This document shows positions 7,592-17,357 of a stretch of DNA of 64,000 bases, piece by piece. The stretch is from an uncultured Prevotellaceae bacterium (lineage in GTDB: Bacteria > Bacteroidota > Bacteroidia > Bacteroidales > Bacteroidaceae). The DNA is taken from the NCBI GenBank assembly GCA_900316475.1, contig ONDA01000017.1:1-64000 (forward strand). The letters run 5' to 3'. The notes under the pieces were generated by a model. The model saw only the letters and a list, made by a program, of their open reading frames with translations, had not been told where the DNA came from and did no database searches. The translations under genes and the position numbers were made by a program. The stretch's first letter is position 1; each line of letters starts with the position of its first letter.

Positions 7592-8491
7592 TTATACCAG
7601 ATGCTTGATAAGGTCTTCGCGGTCGCCTGGCAGCATGTCGACGACGGGAATCTCAATCATGGTGTAGCAGCCGGGCTGCAGGCGCATGGAGGCGCGGGCC
7701 ACGTTGACCAGCACCTGACCCGTCAGGGCGGGGTTGTTGATGCTCATGTTGAACTCTAAGCGCTGGTTCTGCGTCTTGCCGCTGACACCCTTGCGCACGA
7801 GATTCACGCCGTGACCCATGTCGCGGACGTCGTCGACCGACTCCACCTGGAACACGTGGGTCTCGTCGTTGGCGAAGTAGGGGTCGGCCTTAATGGCTGC
7901 CGTCACCTCGTCAAGCTTGGCACCCTCTTCCAGCTCGACATATACCATGCGGCGATGGATGCCCTCGCCGAGGGGGATGGTCATCGACAGGGCGTTCTTC
8001 ACGCCGGCTTTCGAGCGGACGCAGACGGAGTGGCCCATCGACATGCCGGGGCCGAAGTTGGTGTAGGACAGTCCTTTCGGGGCGAGGCTCTGCATCAGTG
8101 TGCGGACGATGGAGTCGCTGCCCGGATCCCATCCGGCAGCAATCACGCTGACGGTCTTCGTCTCCTTATTGATAGGCATCAGTGCCTTGCGGTAGTCAAG
8201 AATAGAGGTGTGGATGTCGAACGAGTCGACGGTATTGATGCCGAGGGGCAGAATCTGCTTGGCATACTCCTCACAGGAGCGGGTGGGGGTGGCGAGGATA
8301 GCCACGTCGACATCCTTCAGTTCGCGGATGTCCTTCACCACGTCATACTGGGCCAGTTCAGCGGGCTTGTTCTCGGCACCATTGCGGCGCACGATGCCTG
8401 CCACTTCGAAGTCGGGGGCGGCCTCCAGAGCCTGGAGGGCATACTGTCCGATGTTGCCGTAACCTACGACGGCTGCTCTGATTTTCTTCAT
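7592..8491 (-). CDS. ddh: meso-Diaminopimelate D-dehydrogenase
   Basis: A 299-aa NADP-dependent enzyme converting tetrahydrodipicolinate directly to meso-diaminopimelate for lysine and peptidoglycan synthesis. It starts MKKIRAAVVGYGNIGQYAL with the Rossmann GxGxxG and contains the family segment AGWDPGSDSIVRTL and GPGMSMGHSV. The ATG at 8491 is chosen over the upstream one (14 codons earlier) because the Rossmann strand normally begins within a few residues of the start and because the -7 element CAAAATTA (8531-8538, reverse of TAATTTTG) would overlap the longer version. Single gene, convergent with GH2. Confidence 0.9.
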   Translation of the reverse strand: MKKIRAAVVGYGNIGQYALQALEAAPDFEVAGIVRRNGAENKPAELAQYDVVKDIRELKDVDVAILATPTRSCEEYAKQILPLGINTVDSFDIHTSILDYRKALMPINKETKTVSVIAAGWDPGSDSIVRTLMQSLAPKGLSYTNFGPGMSMGHSVCVRSKAGVKNALSMTIPLGEGIHRRMVYVELEEGAKLDEVTAAIKADPYFANDETHVFQVESVDDVRDMGHGVNLVRKGVSGKTQNQRLEFNMSINNPALTGQVLVNVARASMRLQPGCYTMIEIPVVDMLPGDREDLIKHLV

Positions 8492-8794
8492 GTTCGTATT
8501 GTTTTGTTGGTTTATCTCTGATTTCGGCTGCAAAATTACACATATTTTGCGAAAAGCGTTACAAAATGACGGAAAATTTTGTCAAACCCCGTATTTTTGT
8601 TATTTTCTTCATGCGGGATGCCTCTATTACATTGCGAGCAAGCGTAACCGTCCCTTCTTTGTACGCAGTAAAACTGATGGACGGTGCAAGGATGGAGTAT
8701 TCTTATTGAAACGACCAAGAAAAAGGCGGGGGAATGCAATAAAAAAGGCAGGGCGGGCGTTATAGAAGATGTATTAATACAAAAAAACGAAACA
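8492..8794. promoter_or_regulatory. Divergent intergenic region between ddh and ruvA
   Basis: About 300 bases with no supported gene. On the minus strand a -7 element TAATTTTG (8531-8538) fits ddh. Frames that cross it are not family-like. I see no clear TAnnTTTG element close to ruvA. Confidence 0.5.
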
Positions 8795-9397
8795 ATGATA
8801 GAATACATCAAGGGCGAGCTGACCGAGCTGACGCCTGCATACGCCACGGTGGAAGCTGCCGGAGTGGGCTATGGCCTGAATATCTCGCTGAACACGTTTA
8901 CTGCGATACAGACGAAGAAGGAGGTGAAGCTCTACGTCTACGAGGCTATCCGCGAAGACGCTCATGTGCTCTATGGCTTTTATAATAAAAAGGAACGCGA
9001 GATGTTCGAGTTGCTCATCACCGTCAGCGGCGTGGGTACGAACACGGCGCGGATGATGCTGTCGGGCATGAGTGTTGCCGAGTTGTGTAATGCCATCTCT
9101 ACGGGCAATGCCAAACTCATACAGAGTGTGAAGGGTGTCGGTAAGATGACGGCCCAGCGCATCATCGTCGACCTGCGCGACAAGATTGTGGCCTTAGGTA
9201 TTGCCGACGAGATTCCCGCTGGTGGCAGTGTGGCAGCTCCCGTCAACAATGCCGTGCGCGACGAGGCCGTGGCCGCCCTGACGATGTTAGGCTTCTCGCC
9301 AGCCCCAACGCAGAAGGTCGTTGTACAGATTCTGCAGCAGCAGCCTGAGCTGCCTGTGGAACAGGTCGTGAAGCTGGCACTGAAACAGATAAAGTAA
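8795..9397 (+). CDS. ruvA: Holliday junction branch migration protein RuvA
   Basis: A 200-aa RuvA, the usual length. N-terminal OB fold [20 protein letters not shown], helix-hairpin-helix motifs [16 protein letters not shown] and [20 protein letters not shown], and a C-terminal domain III ([23 protein letters not shown]) that would contact RuvB. The ATG at 8795 is chosen because RuvA families start with MI-x-x-I-x-G; the frame extends 37 codons upstream without homologous sequence. It precedes sprA, an arrangement I recall from other Bacteroidetes. Confidence 0.95.
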   Translation: MIEYIKGELTELTPAYATVEAAGVGYGLNISLNTFTAIQTKKEVKLYVYEAIREDAHVLYGFYNKKEREMFELLITVSGVGTNTARMMLSGMSVAELCNAISTGNAKLIQSVKGVGKMTAQRIIVDLRDKIVALGIADEIPAGGSVAAPVNNAVRDEAVAALTMLGFSPAPTQKVVVQILQQQPELPVEQVVKLALKQIK

Positions 9398-9400
9398 GAG

Positions 9401-9451
9401 ACCCACCCCCCTGCAGACCCTCCCCCCCGCCCCTCCCTGGAGGGAGGGGAG
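9401..9451. repeat. CCTCCC/GGGAGG palindromic repeat downstream of ruvA
   Basis: A C-rich run ending in CCCCTCCCTGGAGGGAGGGG forms a hairpin. An inverted copy of the same family lies in frame inside sprA at 9751-9810. Related C/G-rich palindromes occur at 45537-45575 and 45638-45665. Confidence 0.7.
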
Positions 9452-9512
9452 TAATATGTGAAGAGGTTGAAGAAGTTGGAGAGATTGAAGGGGATAAAGA
9501 TATTGAAGTAGA

Positions 9513-9556
9513 TAAAACGGATAAAACGGATAAAACAAGATAAAACGGATAAAAAG
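9513..9556 (+). repeat. Tandem GGATAAAAC units before sprA
   Basis: Four imperfect direct copies of a 10-base unit (ACGGATAAA-like) lie immediately upstream of the sprA start codon. They take the place of a recognisable ribosome binding site. Confidence 0.6.
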
Positions 9557-9557
9557 A

Positions 9558-12500
9558 ATGAAGAGGAACAATATATATAAGGTGATAAGGCAGTACACTT
9601 CTTCGGGAGGTGTGCTCTATCTTGTATTGTTCCTGTTCATTGCTGTTTCGCTGTTTGCCACGCCCCCGCAGGACGACAACCGTCGGCGCCAACAGCAGAA
9701 CAATCAGCCACAGCGCACTCAACCGCAGCGCACCCAACCGCAGCAGGGTAACCCCTCCCCTCCCTCACAGGGAGGGGCCGGGGGTGGGTCTGTAGGGTCT
9801 GTAGGGTCTTCCATTAAGGCCCAGCCGAAGTTAGAGGTCGAGGACGAGACCGTGCCCGACTCGCTGGTACACTCCCGCTGGAAGATTCAGAAGACGGCAC
9901 CGTTGCTGGTCGCCGACCTCGACTCGACGGCTGTCGACCTGCGTATGCCTGACAATATCAAGCAGCAGGTGGAGTATAACGACTCGCTGAATCTGTATTT
10001 CATCGGCTCGAAGATTGGCGACTCCTATCTGAACGCCCCCATCCTCATGACGCCGGCGGAATATATGAAGTGGAGCGAGCGCCGCAGCCGCAACACCTTC
10101 TTCCGCAACAAGAACGCTGAAGCTGTGAAGACGCAGGGCAAGGAGAAGTTCTCGTTTACCGATATGCACTTCGACTTAGGTCCCGCAGAGAAGATTTTCG
10201 GCCCTGGCGGTGTGCGTGTGAAGACACAGGGAACGGCCGAGCTGAAGATGGGCGCTACGCTGAAGAACATCGACAACCCCTCGCTGCCTATCCGTAACCG
10301 TAAGACCACGAGTTTCGACTTCGACGAAAAAATCAACCTCAGTGCCAATGCCAAGGTCGGCGACAAGATGAACTTCAACTTCAACTACAACACCGACGCC
10401 ACCTTCGACTTCGACACACAGAACCTGAAGTTGAAGTACGACGGCAAGGAGGACGAGATTATCAAGCTCGTCGAGGCCGGCAACGTCACCTTCCCCTCTA
10501 ACAACTCGCTGGTGAAGGGTGCCAGCAGTCTCTTCGGCATCCGTGCCGACATGCAGTTCGGCAAGCTGAAGCTGCAGACGGTGCTGTCGCAGAAGAAGTC
10601 GACCACGAAGAGCGTCTCCACGAAAGGCGGCACACAGACAACAGCCTTCGAGATTGATGCTGCCGACTACGAGGAGAACCGCCACTTCTTCCTCGCCCGC
10701 TATTTCCGTCAGAATTACGACAAGGGCATGTCTACCCTGCCCAACCTGACCACTGGTGTGAAGATTAACCGCGTGGAAGTATGGGTAACGAATAAGACGG
10801 CCACTACCAGCAACTCCCGTAACATCGTGGCCTTCACCGACCTGGGCGAGAACAGTAAGGTGTCGAACCCGACGTGGAATCTCCTTGGCCAGAACGTGCC
10901 AGACAACAACGCCAACGATGAATATGCAACGCTGATTGCCAATATCGACTCCGTCCATCGTAATATCGACCTCATCAGTTCGGCCTTGGAGTCGCTGGCG
11001 GCCACGCGCCGTATCAGCGGCGGTACCGACTACGAGAAGTTAGCGTCGGCCCGTCTGCTGTCATCGTCGGAGTACACGGTGAATGAGGCCTTGGGCTACA
11101 TCTCCCTCAAGACCGGCCTGCAGACCGACCAGGTGCTGGCTGTCGCCTTCGAATACACCTATGGTGGACGCACGTTCCAGGTGGGCGAGTTTGCCAGCGA
11201 CGTCACCGACACGCGGAAGACGCTCTTCGTCAAGTCGCTGAAGAACACGTCGAACAGTCCGGCACAGGGCAACTGGGACCTGATGATGAAGAACGTCTAC
11301 TACCTGGCCTCCAGCGTCGAGAAAGAGAAATTCCGTCTCGACATCAAGTACCAGAGCGACACCGCCGGCGTCTACCTGACCTACCTGCCCGAACAGGCCG
11401 TCAAGAGTTCTACCCTGCTGAAGCTCTTAGGCTGTGACCGTCTGGATAATAATATGAAGGCTCATCCCAACGGACAGTTCGACTTCGTGCAGGGCTACAC
11501 CGTGCAGAACGGCCGCGTCTTCCTGCCTTCGGCAGAGCCCTTCGGCGACTACCTGCGGGCTAAGCTCAAGGCAGCAGGTCTGGCGACTGTTGCCGACAAG
11601 TACGTCTTCGACCAGCTCTACGACTCGACGAAGACCGTTGCCAAGCAGACGGCTGAGAAGGACAAGTTCATGCTGATGGGACAGTATAAAGGCACGAGTG
11701 CCAACGTCATCTCCCTCGGTGCCTATAACGTGCCGCAAGGTTCGGTAGTGGTGACGGCCGGTGGCGTCACCCTGCAGGAAGGCAGCGACTACTCGGTAGA
11801 CTACTCTGCCGGCGAGGTGACCATCCTCAACCAGAGCATCATCGATGCCGGCACGAACGTCAACGTGTCGTTGGAGTCGAACACCGAATACGGCATGCAG
11901 CGCAAGACGATGTACGGTGTCAACTGGGAGTACGACTTCTCCAAGGACTTCATCCTCGGCGGTACGCTGATGCACCTGTCGGAACAAGCCCTGACGTCGA
12001 AGGTGTCGATGGGCGAGGAACCGCTGAACAATACCATCTGGGGCTTGAACATGAGCTGGAAGAAGGAGTCGCAGTGGCTTACTAACATGCTGAACAAAGT
12101 GCCCTTCCTCCACGTCACGCAGCCTTCGCAGATACAGTTCACCGGCGAGTTTGCCCAGCTCATTGCCGGGCGTGCCAGTGGTACGCAGGATAACGCCTCC
12201 TATCTCGACGACTTCGAGAATACGAAGAACCTGATTTCCATTATCGACCCGAAATCGTGGGTGCTGTCGAGTGTGCCGACGAAGATGGCCAACGCTAACG
12301 ACAAGACCAGCGTCGCCTCGGGCTACGACCGTGCACTGCTGGCGTGGTACACCGTCGACCCGCTGTTTACCCGCCGTTCGTCGAGCCTCACGCCGGGTCA
12401 TATCAAGAGCGACCTCCAGCAGCTCAGCGACCACCGCGTCCGCGAGGTCTATGTCAAGGAGCTGTACCCCAATCGCGACCAGTCGACATACAACGGTGCC

Positions 12501-15500
12501 ACCTCGACGCTGTCGGTGCTGAACCTGGCCTACTATCCCCAGGAGCGCGGTCCCTACAACCTGACGACGCAGTACAATGCCGACGGTACGCTGACGAACC
12601 CCGCGCAGAAGTGGGGCGGCATGATGCGCAAGCTGGAGACCACCGACTTCGAGCAGGCTAATATAGAATATGTGGAGTTCTGGCTGATGGATCCCTTTAT
12701 CTATCAGCGGCAGGCCGGCACAGCGTCGCAGTATTCCGGCGACCTGTACATCAATCTTGGCGAGGTCAGCGAAGATATTCTGCGCGACGGCAAGAAGTTC
12801 TATGAGAGCGGCATGCCCGTCGACGGCTCGCAAGCCTTCTCCTATACACATTGGGGCAAGATTCCCGAGCAGGCCACGCAGACCTACGCCTTTGCCACCA
12901 CCACCGGCAGCCGTGCCCTGCAGGATGTGGGTCTGAACGGTCTTACCGATGACGAGGAGCGCACCTACGGAGCCTATAAGGAGTGGCTCGACCAGATAGG
13001 TGCCGTGGTGCAGAACGACTCGCTGCTGCAGGCCTGGCGCAGCGACCCTGCCGGCGACGACTACCACTACTACCGCGGCTCCGACTTCGACGATGCCCAG
13101 ACCAGCATCCTCGACCGCTATAAGCGCATCAACAACCCGCAGGGCAACTCCCCCGACACCGACAACCGCACGGAGTCGTACGACACGTCGTACAAGACGG
13201 GCCCCGACGTGGAGGATATCAACCAGGACTATACGCTCAACGAGTATGAGCGCTACTTCCAGTACAAGGTACATATCAGCGACGACGTCCTGCAGGCTTA
13301 CAACAACGGCACCCTGGCCGACAGCTACATCACCGACCGCCGCGACAGTTGGGTGAAGCTGCGCAACGGCGACTCCACCACCGTCCGCTGGTACCAGTTC
13401 CGCATCCCGCTGGCTGAATGTAAGGACAAGGTCGGCGCTATCAACGACTTCACCTCCATCCGTTTCATACGTATGTACCTCACCGGTTTCGAGAAACCTA
13501 TCGTGCTGCGCTTCGGCTCGCTCGACCTGGTGCGCGGCGAATGGCGCCAGTACAAGCAGAGCTTGCAGACGGCTGCCGGTGCCGAGACGGGAACGATGGT
13601 GATGAGTGCCGTCAACATCGAGGAGAATACCGACCGTCAGCCCGTGGCCTATACCCTGCCGCCGGGCATCAACCGTGCCACTGACCCCTCGCAGCCGCAG
13701 CTCGTCGAGAACAACGAGCAGGCCCTCTGTCTGACGGTGCGCAACCTGGCTCAGGGTGAGTCGAAGGGCGTCTACAAGAACACCAACCTCGACCTGCGTC
13801 AGTACAAGCGCCTGCAGATGTTCGTCCATGCCAACCACCTGTTGCCTAACACCACGCAGCTGCAGGACAACCAGCTGGCCGTCTTCATTCGCTTCGGCAG
13901 CGACTACAAGAGCAACTACTACGAATATGAGATACCGCTGAAGCTCACCCCCGAGGGACAGTACTCGTGGCTTTCGGCAGGCGACCGCCAGAAGGTGTGG
14001 CCGTCGGAGAACATGCTCGACATCGACATCAGCGTCTTCACCAAGCTGAAGAAAGCCCGCAACAAGGCTAAGACCGAGGGACAGGTCACCTATTCACAAA
14101 TCTTCTCGCAGTACGATGACGACAAGCCCAACAACAAGGTGAGCATCGTCGGTAATCCCTCGTTGGGCGAGGTGAAGACCATGATTATCGGTGTGCGCAA
14201 CCTTGCCAGTCAGGAGAAGTCCGGCGAGGTGTGGGTCAACGAGCTGCGCCTGAAGGAGTACAACAACGAGGGCGGCTGGGCTGCCTCGGGTGCGCTGAAC
14301 GTCCAGCTCTCCGACTTCGGCACCGTCAACCTGACGGGACGCTATGTCACCGACGGCTTCGGCGGACTGGAGGAGAGCGTCATGCAGCGTTCCACCGACA
14401 CGCAGAAGTCGTACTCCATCACGACGAACTTCGAGCTGGGCAAGTTCTTCCCCGACAAGGCCAAGGTCACCATACCTGTTTATTACTCCGTCAGCAAGGA
14501 CGAGGTGCGCCCGAAGTACAACCCCTTGGATACCGACATGAATCTTGAGGATGCCCTCGATGTCGCCAGTGCCCGCGAGCGCGACAGCATCGAGTCGATT
14601 GCCGTCACCAAGAACGTGTCGCGCAATTTCTCGCTTTCCAACGCTCGCATCGGTATCAAGTCGAAGCGTCACCCCATGCCCTACGACCCCGCGAACTTCT
14701 CCGTCAGCTACAGCCACCAGCACCGCCATACCTCTGGCGAGACTACCATCTATGAGAACGACGACCAGTGGTGTGGCTCCCTGAACTACACCTACTCGCC
14801 CGTCTACAAGACCTGGGAGCCGTTCAAGGCGGCTAAGGGCAAGTCGAAGTGGCTGAACTTCCCCAAGGCTTTCGGTCTGAACTACCTGCCGCAGACCATT
14901 GCCTTTAATACCGACTTCACGCGTAACTACTATGAACTGCAGGAGCGCGACCTGGAGAATACGGAGAATCCGAACCTGCCCGTCAACTTCAACAGTCAGA
15001 TGTTGTGGAACCGCGACTTCCAGTTGCGCTGGGACCTGACGAAGAACCTGCACATGAACTTCCAGTCGGCTACCCGTGCACAGATAGAGGAACCCTACCG
15101 CGAGAACACGCCCATCAACAAGGACCTCTATCCCGACTTCTACTCCGTGTGGAAGGACTCCGTGAAGCATAGCATCATGCACTTGGGTACGCCGTTAGAC
15201 TATAACCAGACATTCACCGCTTCATACCAGTTGCCGCTGAACAAGCTGCCCATCCTCGACTGGGTGAACAGCGACGCCTCTTATAACGCTACCTATTCGT
15301 GGGTGCGTGGCGCCGAGTTGGAGAACGGCCAGACGCTGGGTAACACCATTACCAATAACCGCAACCTGAATATCAACGGTGCGCTGAACATGGAGACGCT
15401 CTACAACCACTCGCCCTATCTGAAGAAGGTGAACGAGCGCTTCAAGAAGGCTCCTGCCAAGCCCGCCAAGTCTGCTAAGACAGCTAAGTCCGCAAAGGGT

Positions 15501-17318
15501 GACGACAAGGCGAAGAAGGACGACAAGGACGCTAAGGACACCGCCAAGGAAAAGGATGCTCTGCCCAAGAACAAGAATACCTTCCAGAAGGAAATCACGT
15601 TGACGGCCGACACCACGCTCACCGTCAGCCACGGTAAGAAGTCGAAGCGCCTGCTGGTGTCTGCCCGCGGACAGGACGGCCGGCAGATTCGGGTGAAGTG
15701 GAAGGTGAAGGACGATAACAGCATCCTGGTGAGTCTGCCTAAGGACGTTGCAGCCCGTCTGCGTGCCAAGGACTCTACGCAGCAGGACTCTGCCCTGAAG
15801 CTGAAGCTCAGCGTGCTGCCCAAGCAGTCGCTCGACAAGCAGTGGTGGTGGGAACCGGCACAGTATGCCAGCCGCCTGCTGATGATGGTGCGCACGGTGA
15901 ACCTCAGCTACCGCAACCAGCGCACGATGACGCTCCCGGGCTTCCTGCCCAACGCCGGCGATGCCTTCGGCCAGAACAATTCGGGAAGTGTGCTGGCACC
16001 AGGCCTTGACTTCGCCTTCGGTCTGGCTGGCGACGGCTATCTTGACAAGGCCCGTGAGAACAACTGGCTCCTAATGAGAGACTCCGTGGCAACGCCCTAC
16101 ACGTCGTCGGCCAGCGAGGACCTGCAGATACGTGCTACCCTCGAACCCATACGCGACCTGAAGATAGACCTCAACGCCTCGCGTACGGTCAACCGTGCAC
16201 AGAGCATACAGTATATGTATGAGGGTTCGCCCACTACCCGTAGCGGCTCGTTCAACATGACAACCATCTCCATCGGTTCGGCCTTCGAGAAGACGGGCGA
16301 TGCCAACTCTGGCTATACGTCGACAACGTTCGACAAGTTCCGTGAACTGATTCCCGAATACCAGGCCCGTGTGCAGTCGCTCTATGCCGGTGCACCACGG
16401 TCGGTGTCTGCCGTCAACCAGTATTCGTCCGACGTCCTCGTGCCCGCCTTCCTCGCTGCCTATACCAGCGGCTCCGGCAGTTCGCTCGACATCTTCCCCT
16501 CACTGTGGCGGATGCTGCCTAACTGGACGGTGCGCTACAGTGGCCTGTCGAAGATACCCTGGCTGGCCGAGCGTTTCAAGAGTGTCAACATCAACCACGG
16601 CTACAAGTCGGTCTTTGCCATCGGTTCCTATTCCAGCTACTCGTCGTGGCTCGAATATATGGGTGACTTAGGCTTCGTCAAGAATACCGACGGGTCGCTG
16701 TCGCCGTCGTCGATTTACAACATCTCTACCGTCAGCATCAACGAGGCGTTCTCGCCGCTGCTCGGCATGGACGTGACGCTGCAGAATAACATGACGGTGA
16801 AGCTGGAGTATCGCACCACCCGTGTGCTGAACCTCTCGATGACCAGTGTCCAGCTGAATGAGCAGCGCTCCAACGACTGGGTCATCGGTCTGGGTTACAA
16901 GATCAGCGACTTCAAACTGAACCTCTTCGGTGCCGGTGGCAGTCGTAAGATCAAGAAGGCGCAGAGCCGTAAGGGCAACAGCAAGAACAATAAGGCTGAC
17001 GACAAATCGTCGGGCAGTCAGTCGTCGTCGAATAGTAAGTCAAAGGGTGGCGTCAACCACGACCTGAATATGCGTGCCGACTTCTCGTTGCGCTCACAGG
17101 CAGCCATCACGCGCGACATCGCCTCTGGCGTGTCCTCGGCCAGCAGCGGCAACTCGGCATTGAAGTTCTCATTCGCTGCCGACTATACGCTGAGCCGACT
17201 GATGACGCTCACCTTCTATTACGACCGTCAGACGAACACGCCGCTGCTGTCGTCGAGCAGTTACCCGACGACAACGCGCGATTTCGGATTGTCTTTGAAG
17301 TTCTCCCTGACCAGGTAG
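9558..17318 (+). CDS. sprA: Cell surface protein SprA/Sov, type IX secretion translocon
   Basis: A 2586-aa protein, the size of SprA (Flavobacterium) and Sov (Porphyromonas), which form the very large outer-membrane beta-barrel of the type IX secretion system. Residues about 18-35 are a hydrophobic export signal. Next comes a low-complexity Gln/Pro/Arg segment and an in-frame GC-rich palindromic repeat (about residues 65-85), so the N-terminal spacer has been expanded by repeat DNA. Alternating beta-strand sequence with many Tyr/Phe/Asp runs to the end (LKFSFAADYTLSRLMTLTFY...FSLTR). A Lys/Asp/Ala-rich segment (KAKKDDKDAKDTAKEKD) near residue 1985 is a further low-complexity insertion. The gene follows ruvA, with 160 bases of repeats between. 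Confidence 0.93.
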   Translation: MKRNNIYKVIRQYTSSGGVLYLVLFLFIAVSLFATPPQDDNRRRQQQNNQPQRTQPQRTQPQQGNPSPPSQGGAGGGSVGSVGSSIKAQPKLEVEDETVPDSLVHSRWKIQKTAPLLVADLDSTAVDLRMPDNIKQQVEYNDSLNLYFIGSKIGDSYLNAPILMTPAEYMKWSERRSRNTFFRNKNAEAVKTQGKEKFSFTDMHFDLGPAEKIFGPGGVRVKTQGTAELKMGATLKNIDNPSLPIRNRKTTSFDFDEKINLSANAKVGDKMNFNFNYNTDATFDFDTQNLKLKYDGKEDEIIKLVEAGNVTFPSNNSLVKGASSLFGIRADMQFGKLKLQTVLSQKKSTTKSVSTKGGTQTTAFEIDAADYEENRHFFLARYFRQNYDKGMSTLPNLTTGVKINRVEVWVTNKTATTSNSRNIVAFTDLGENSKVSNPTWNLLGQNVPDNNANDEYATLIANIDSVHRNIDLISSALESLAATRRISGGTDYEKLASARLLSSSEYTVNEALGYISLKTGLQTDQVLAVAFEYTYGGRTFQVGEFASDVTDTRKTLFVKSLKNTSNSPAQGNWDLMMKNVYYLASSVEKEKFRLDIKYQSDTAGVYLTYLPEQAVKSSTLLKLLGCDRLDNNMKAHPNGQFDFVQGYTVQNGRVFLPSAEPFGDYLRAKLKAAGLATVADKYVFDQLYDSTKTVAKQTAEKDKFMLMGQYKGTSANVISLGAYNVPQGSVVVTAGGVTLQEGSDYSVDYSAGEVTILNQSIIDAGTNVNVSLESNTEYGMQRKTMYGVNWEYDFSKDFILGGTLMHLSEQALTSKVSMGEEPLNNTIWGLNMSWKKESQWLTNMLNKVPFLHVTQPSQIQFTGEFAQLIAGRASGTQDNASYLDDFENTKNLISIIDPKSWVLSSVPTKMANANDKTSVASGYDRALLAWYTVDPLFTRRSSSLTPGHIKSDLQQLSDHRVREVYVKELYPNRDQSTYNGATSTLSVLNLAYYPQERGPYNLTTQYNADGTLTNPAQKWGGMMRKLETTDFEQANIEYVEFWLMDPFIYQRQAGTASQYSGDLYINLGEVSEDILRDGKKFYESGMPVDGSQAFSYTHWGKIPEQATQTYAFATTTGSRALQDVGLNGLTDDEERTYGAYKEWLDQIGAVVQNDSLLQAWRSDPAGDDYHYYRGSDFDDAQTSILDRYKRINNPQGNSPDTDNRTESYDTSYKTGPDVEDINQDYTLNEYERYFQYKVHISDDVLQAYNNGTLADSYITDRRDSWVKLRNGDSTTVRWYQFRIPLAECKDKVGAINDFTSIRFIRMYLTGFEKPIVLRFGSLDLVRGEWRQYKQSLQTAAGAETGTMVMSAVNIEENTDRQPVAYTLPPGINRATDPSQPQLVENNEQALCLTVRNLAQGESKGVYKNTNLDLRQYKRLQMFVHANHLLPNTTQLQDNQLAVFIRFGSDYKSNYYEYEIPLKLTPEGQYSWLSAGDRQKVWPSENMLDIDISVFTKLKKARNKAKTEGQVTYSQIFSQYDDDKPNNKVSIVGNPSLGEVKTMIIGVRNLASQEKSGEVWVNELRLKEYNNEGGWAASGALNVQLSDFGTVNLTGRYVTDGFGGLEESVMQRSTDTQKSYSITTNFELGKFFPDKAKVTIPVYYSVSKDEVRPKYNPLDTDMNLEDALDVASARERDSIESIAVTKNVSRNFSLSNARIGIKSKRHPMPYDPANFSVSYSHQHRHTSGETTIYENDDQWCGSLNYTYSPVYKTWEPFKAAKGKSKWLNFPKAFGLNYLPQTIAFNTDFTRNYYELQERDLENTENPNLPVNFNSQMLWNRDFQLRWDLTKNLHMNFQSATRAQIEEPYRENTPINKDLYPDFYSVWKDSVKHSIMHLGTPLDYNQTFTASYQLPLNKLPILDWVNSDASYNATYSWVRGAELENGQTLGNTITNNRNLNINGALNMETLYNHSPYLKKVNERFKKAPAKPAKSAKTAKSAKGDDKAKKDDKDAKDTAKEKDALPKNKNTFQKEITLTADTTLTVSHGKKSKRLLVSARGQDGRQIRVKWKVKDDNSILVSLPKDVAARLRAKDSTQQDSALKLKLSVLPKQSLDKQWWWEPAQYASRLLMMVRTVNLSYRNQRTMTLPGFLPNAGDAFGQNNSGSVLAPGLDFAFGLAGDGYLDKARENNWLLMRDSVATPYTSSASEDLQIRATLEPIRDLKIDLNASRTVNRAQSIQYMYEGSPTTRSGSFNMTTISIGSAFEKTGDANSGYTSTTFDKFRELIPEYQARVQSLYAGAPRSVSAVNQYSSDVLVPAFLAAYTSGSGSSLDIFPSLWRMLPNWTVRYSGLSKIPWLAERFKSVNINHGYKSVFAIGSYSSYSSWLEYMGDLGFVKNTDGSLSPSSIYNISTVSINEAFSPLLGMDVTLQNNMTVKLEYRTTRVLNLSMTSVQLNEQRSNDWVIGLGYKISDFKLNLFGAGGSRKIKKAQSRKGNSKNNKADDKSSGSQSSSNSKSKGGVNHDLNMRADFSLRSQAAITRDIASGVSSASSGNSALKFSFAADYTLSRLMTLTFYYDRQTNTPLLSSSSYPTTTRDFGLSLKFSLTR
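9751..9810. repeat. In-frame CCTCCC palindrome inside sprA
   Basis: CCCCTCCCCTCCCTCACAGG followed by GAGGGG and a GGGGTGGG/TGTAGGGTC run encodes the NPSPPSQGGAGGGSVGSVGS spacer. It is the same family as, and inverted relative to, the repeat at 9401-9451. Confidence 0.75.
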
Positions 17319-17328
17319 AATAAGATAA

Positions 17329-17357
17329 ACGACAACTAAGACAACCTTATTTGTCGT
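17329..17357. terminator. Hairpin between convergent sprA and nadB
   Basis: ACGACAACTAAG (17329-17340) pairs with CTTATTTGTCGT (17346-17357) with one mismatch. The second arm overlaps the last codons of nadB. The T-tract is weak, so termination activity is likely but not certain. Confidence 0.5.

Noticed and set aside
11427-13838. 803-codon frame on the minus strand within sprA
   Set aside because: It is a GC-driven shadow of sprA; the translated sequence is low in family features and rich in Val/Arg/Leu.
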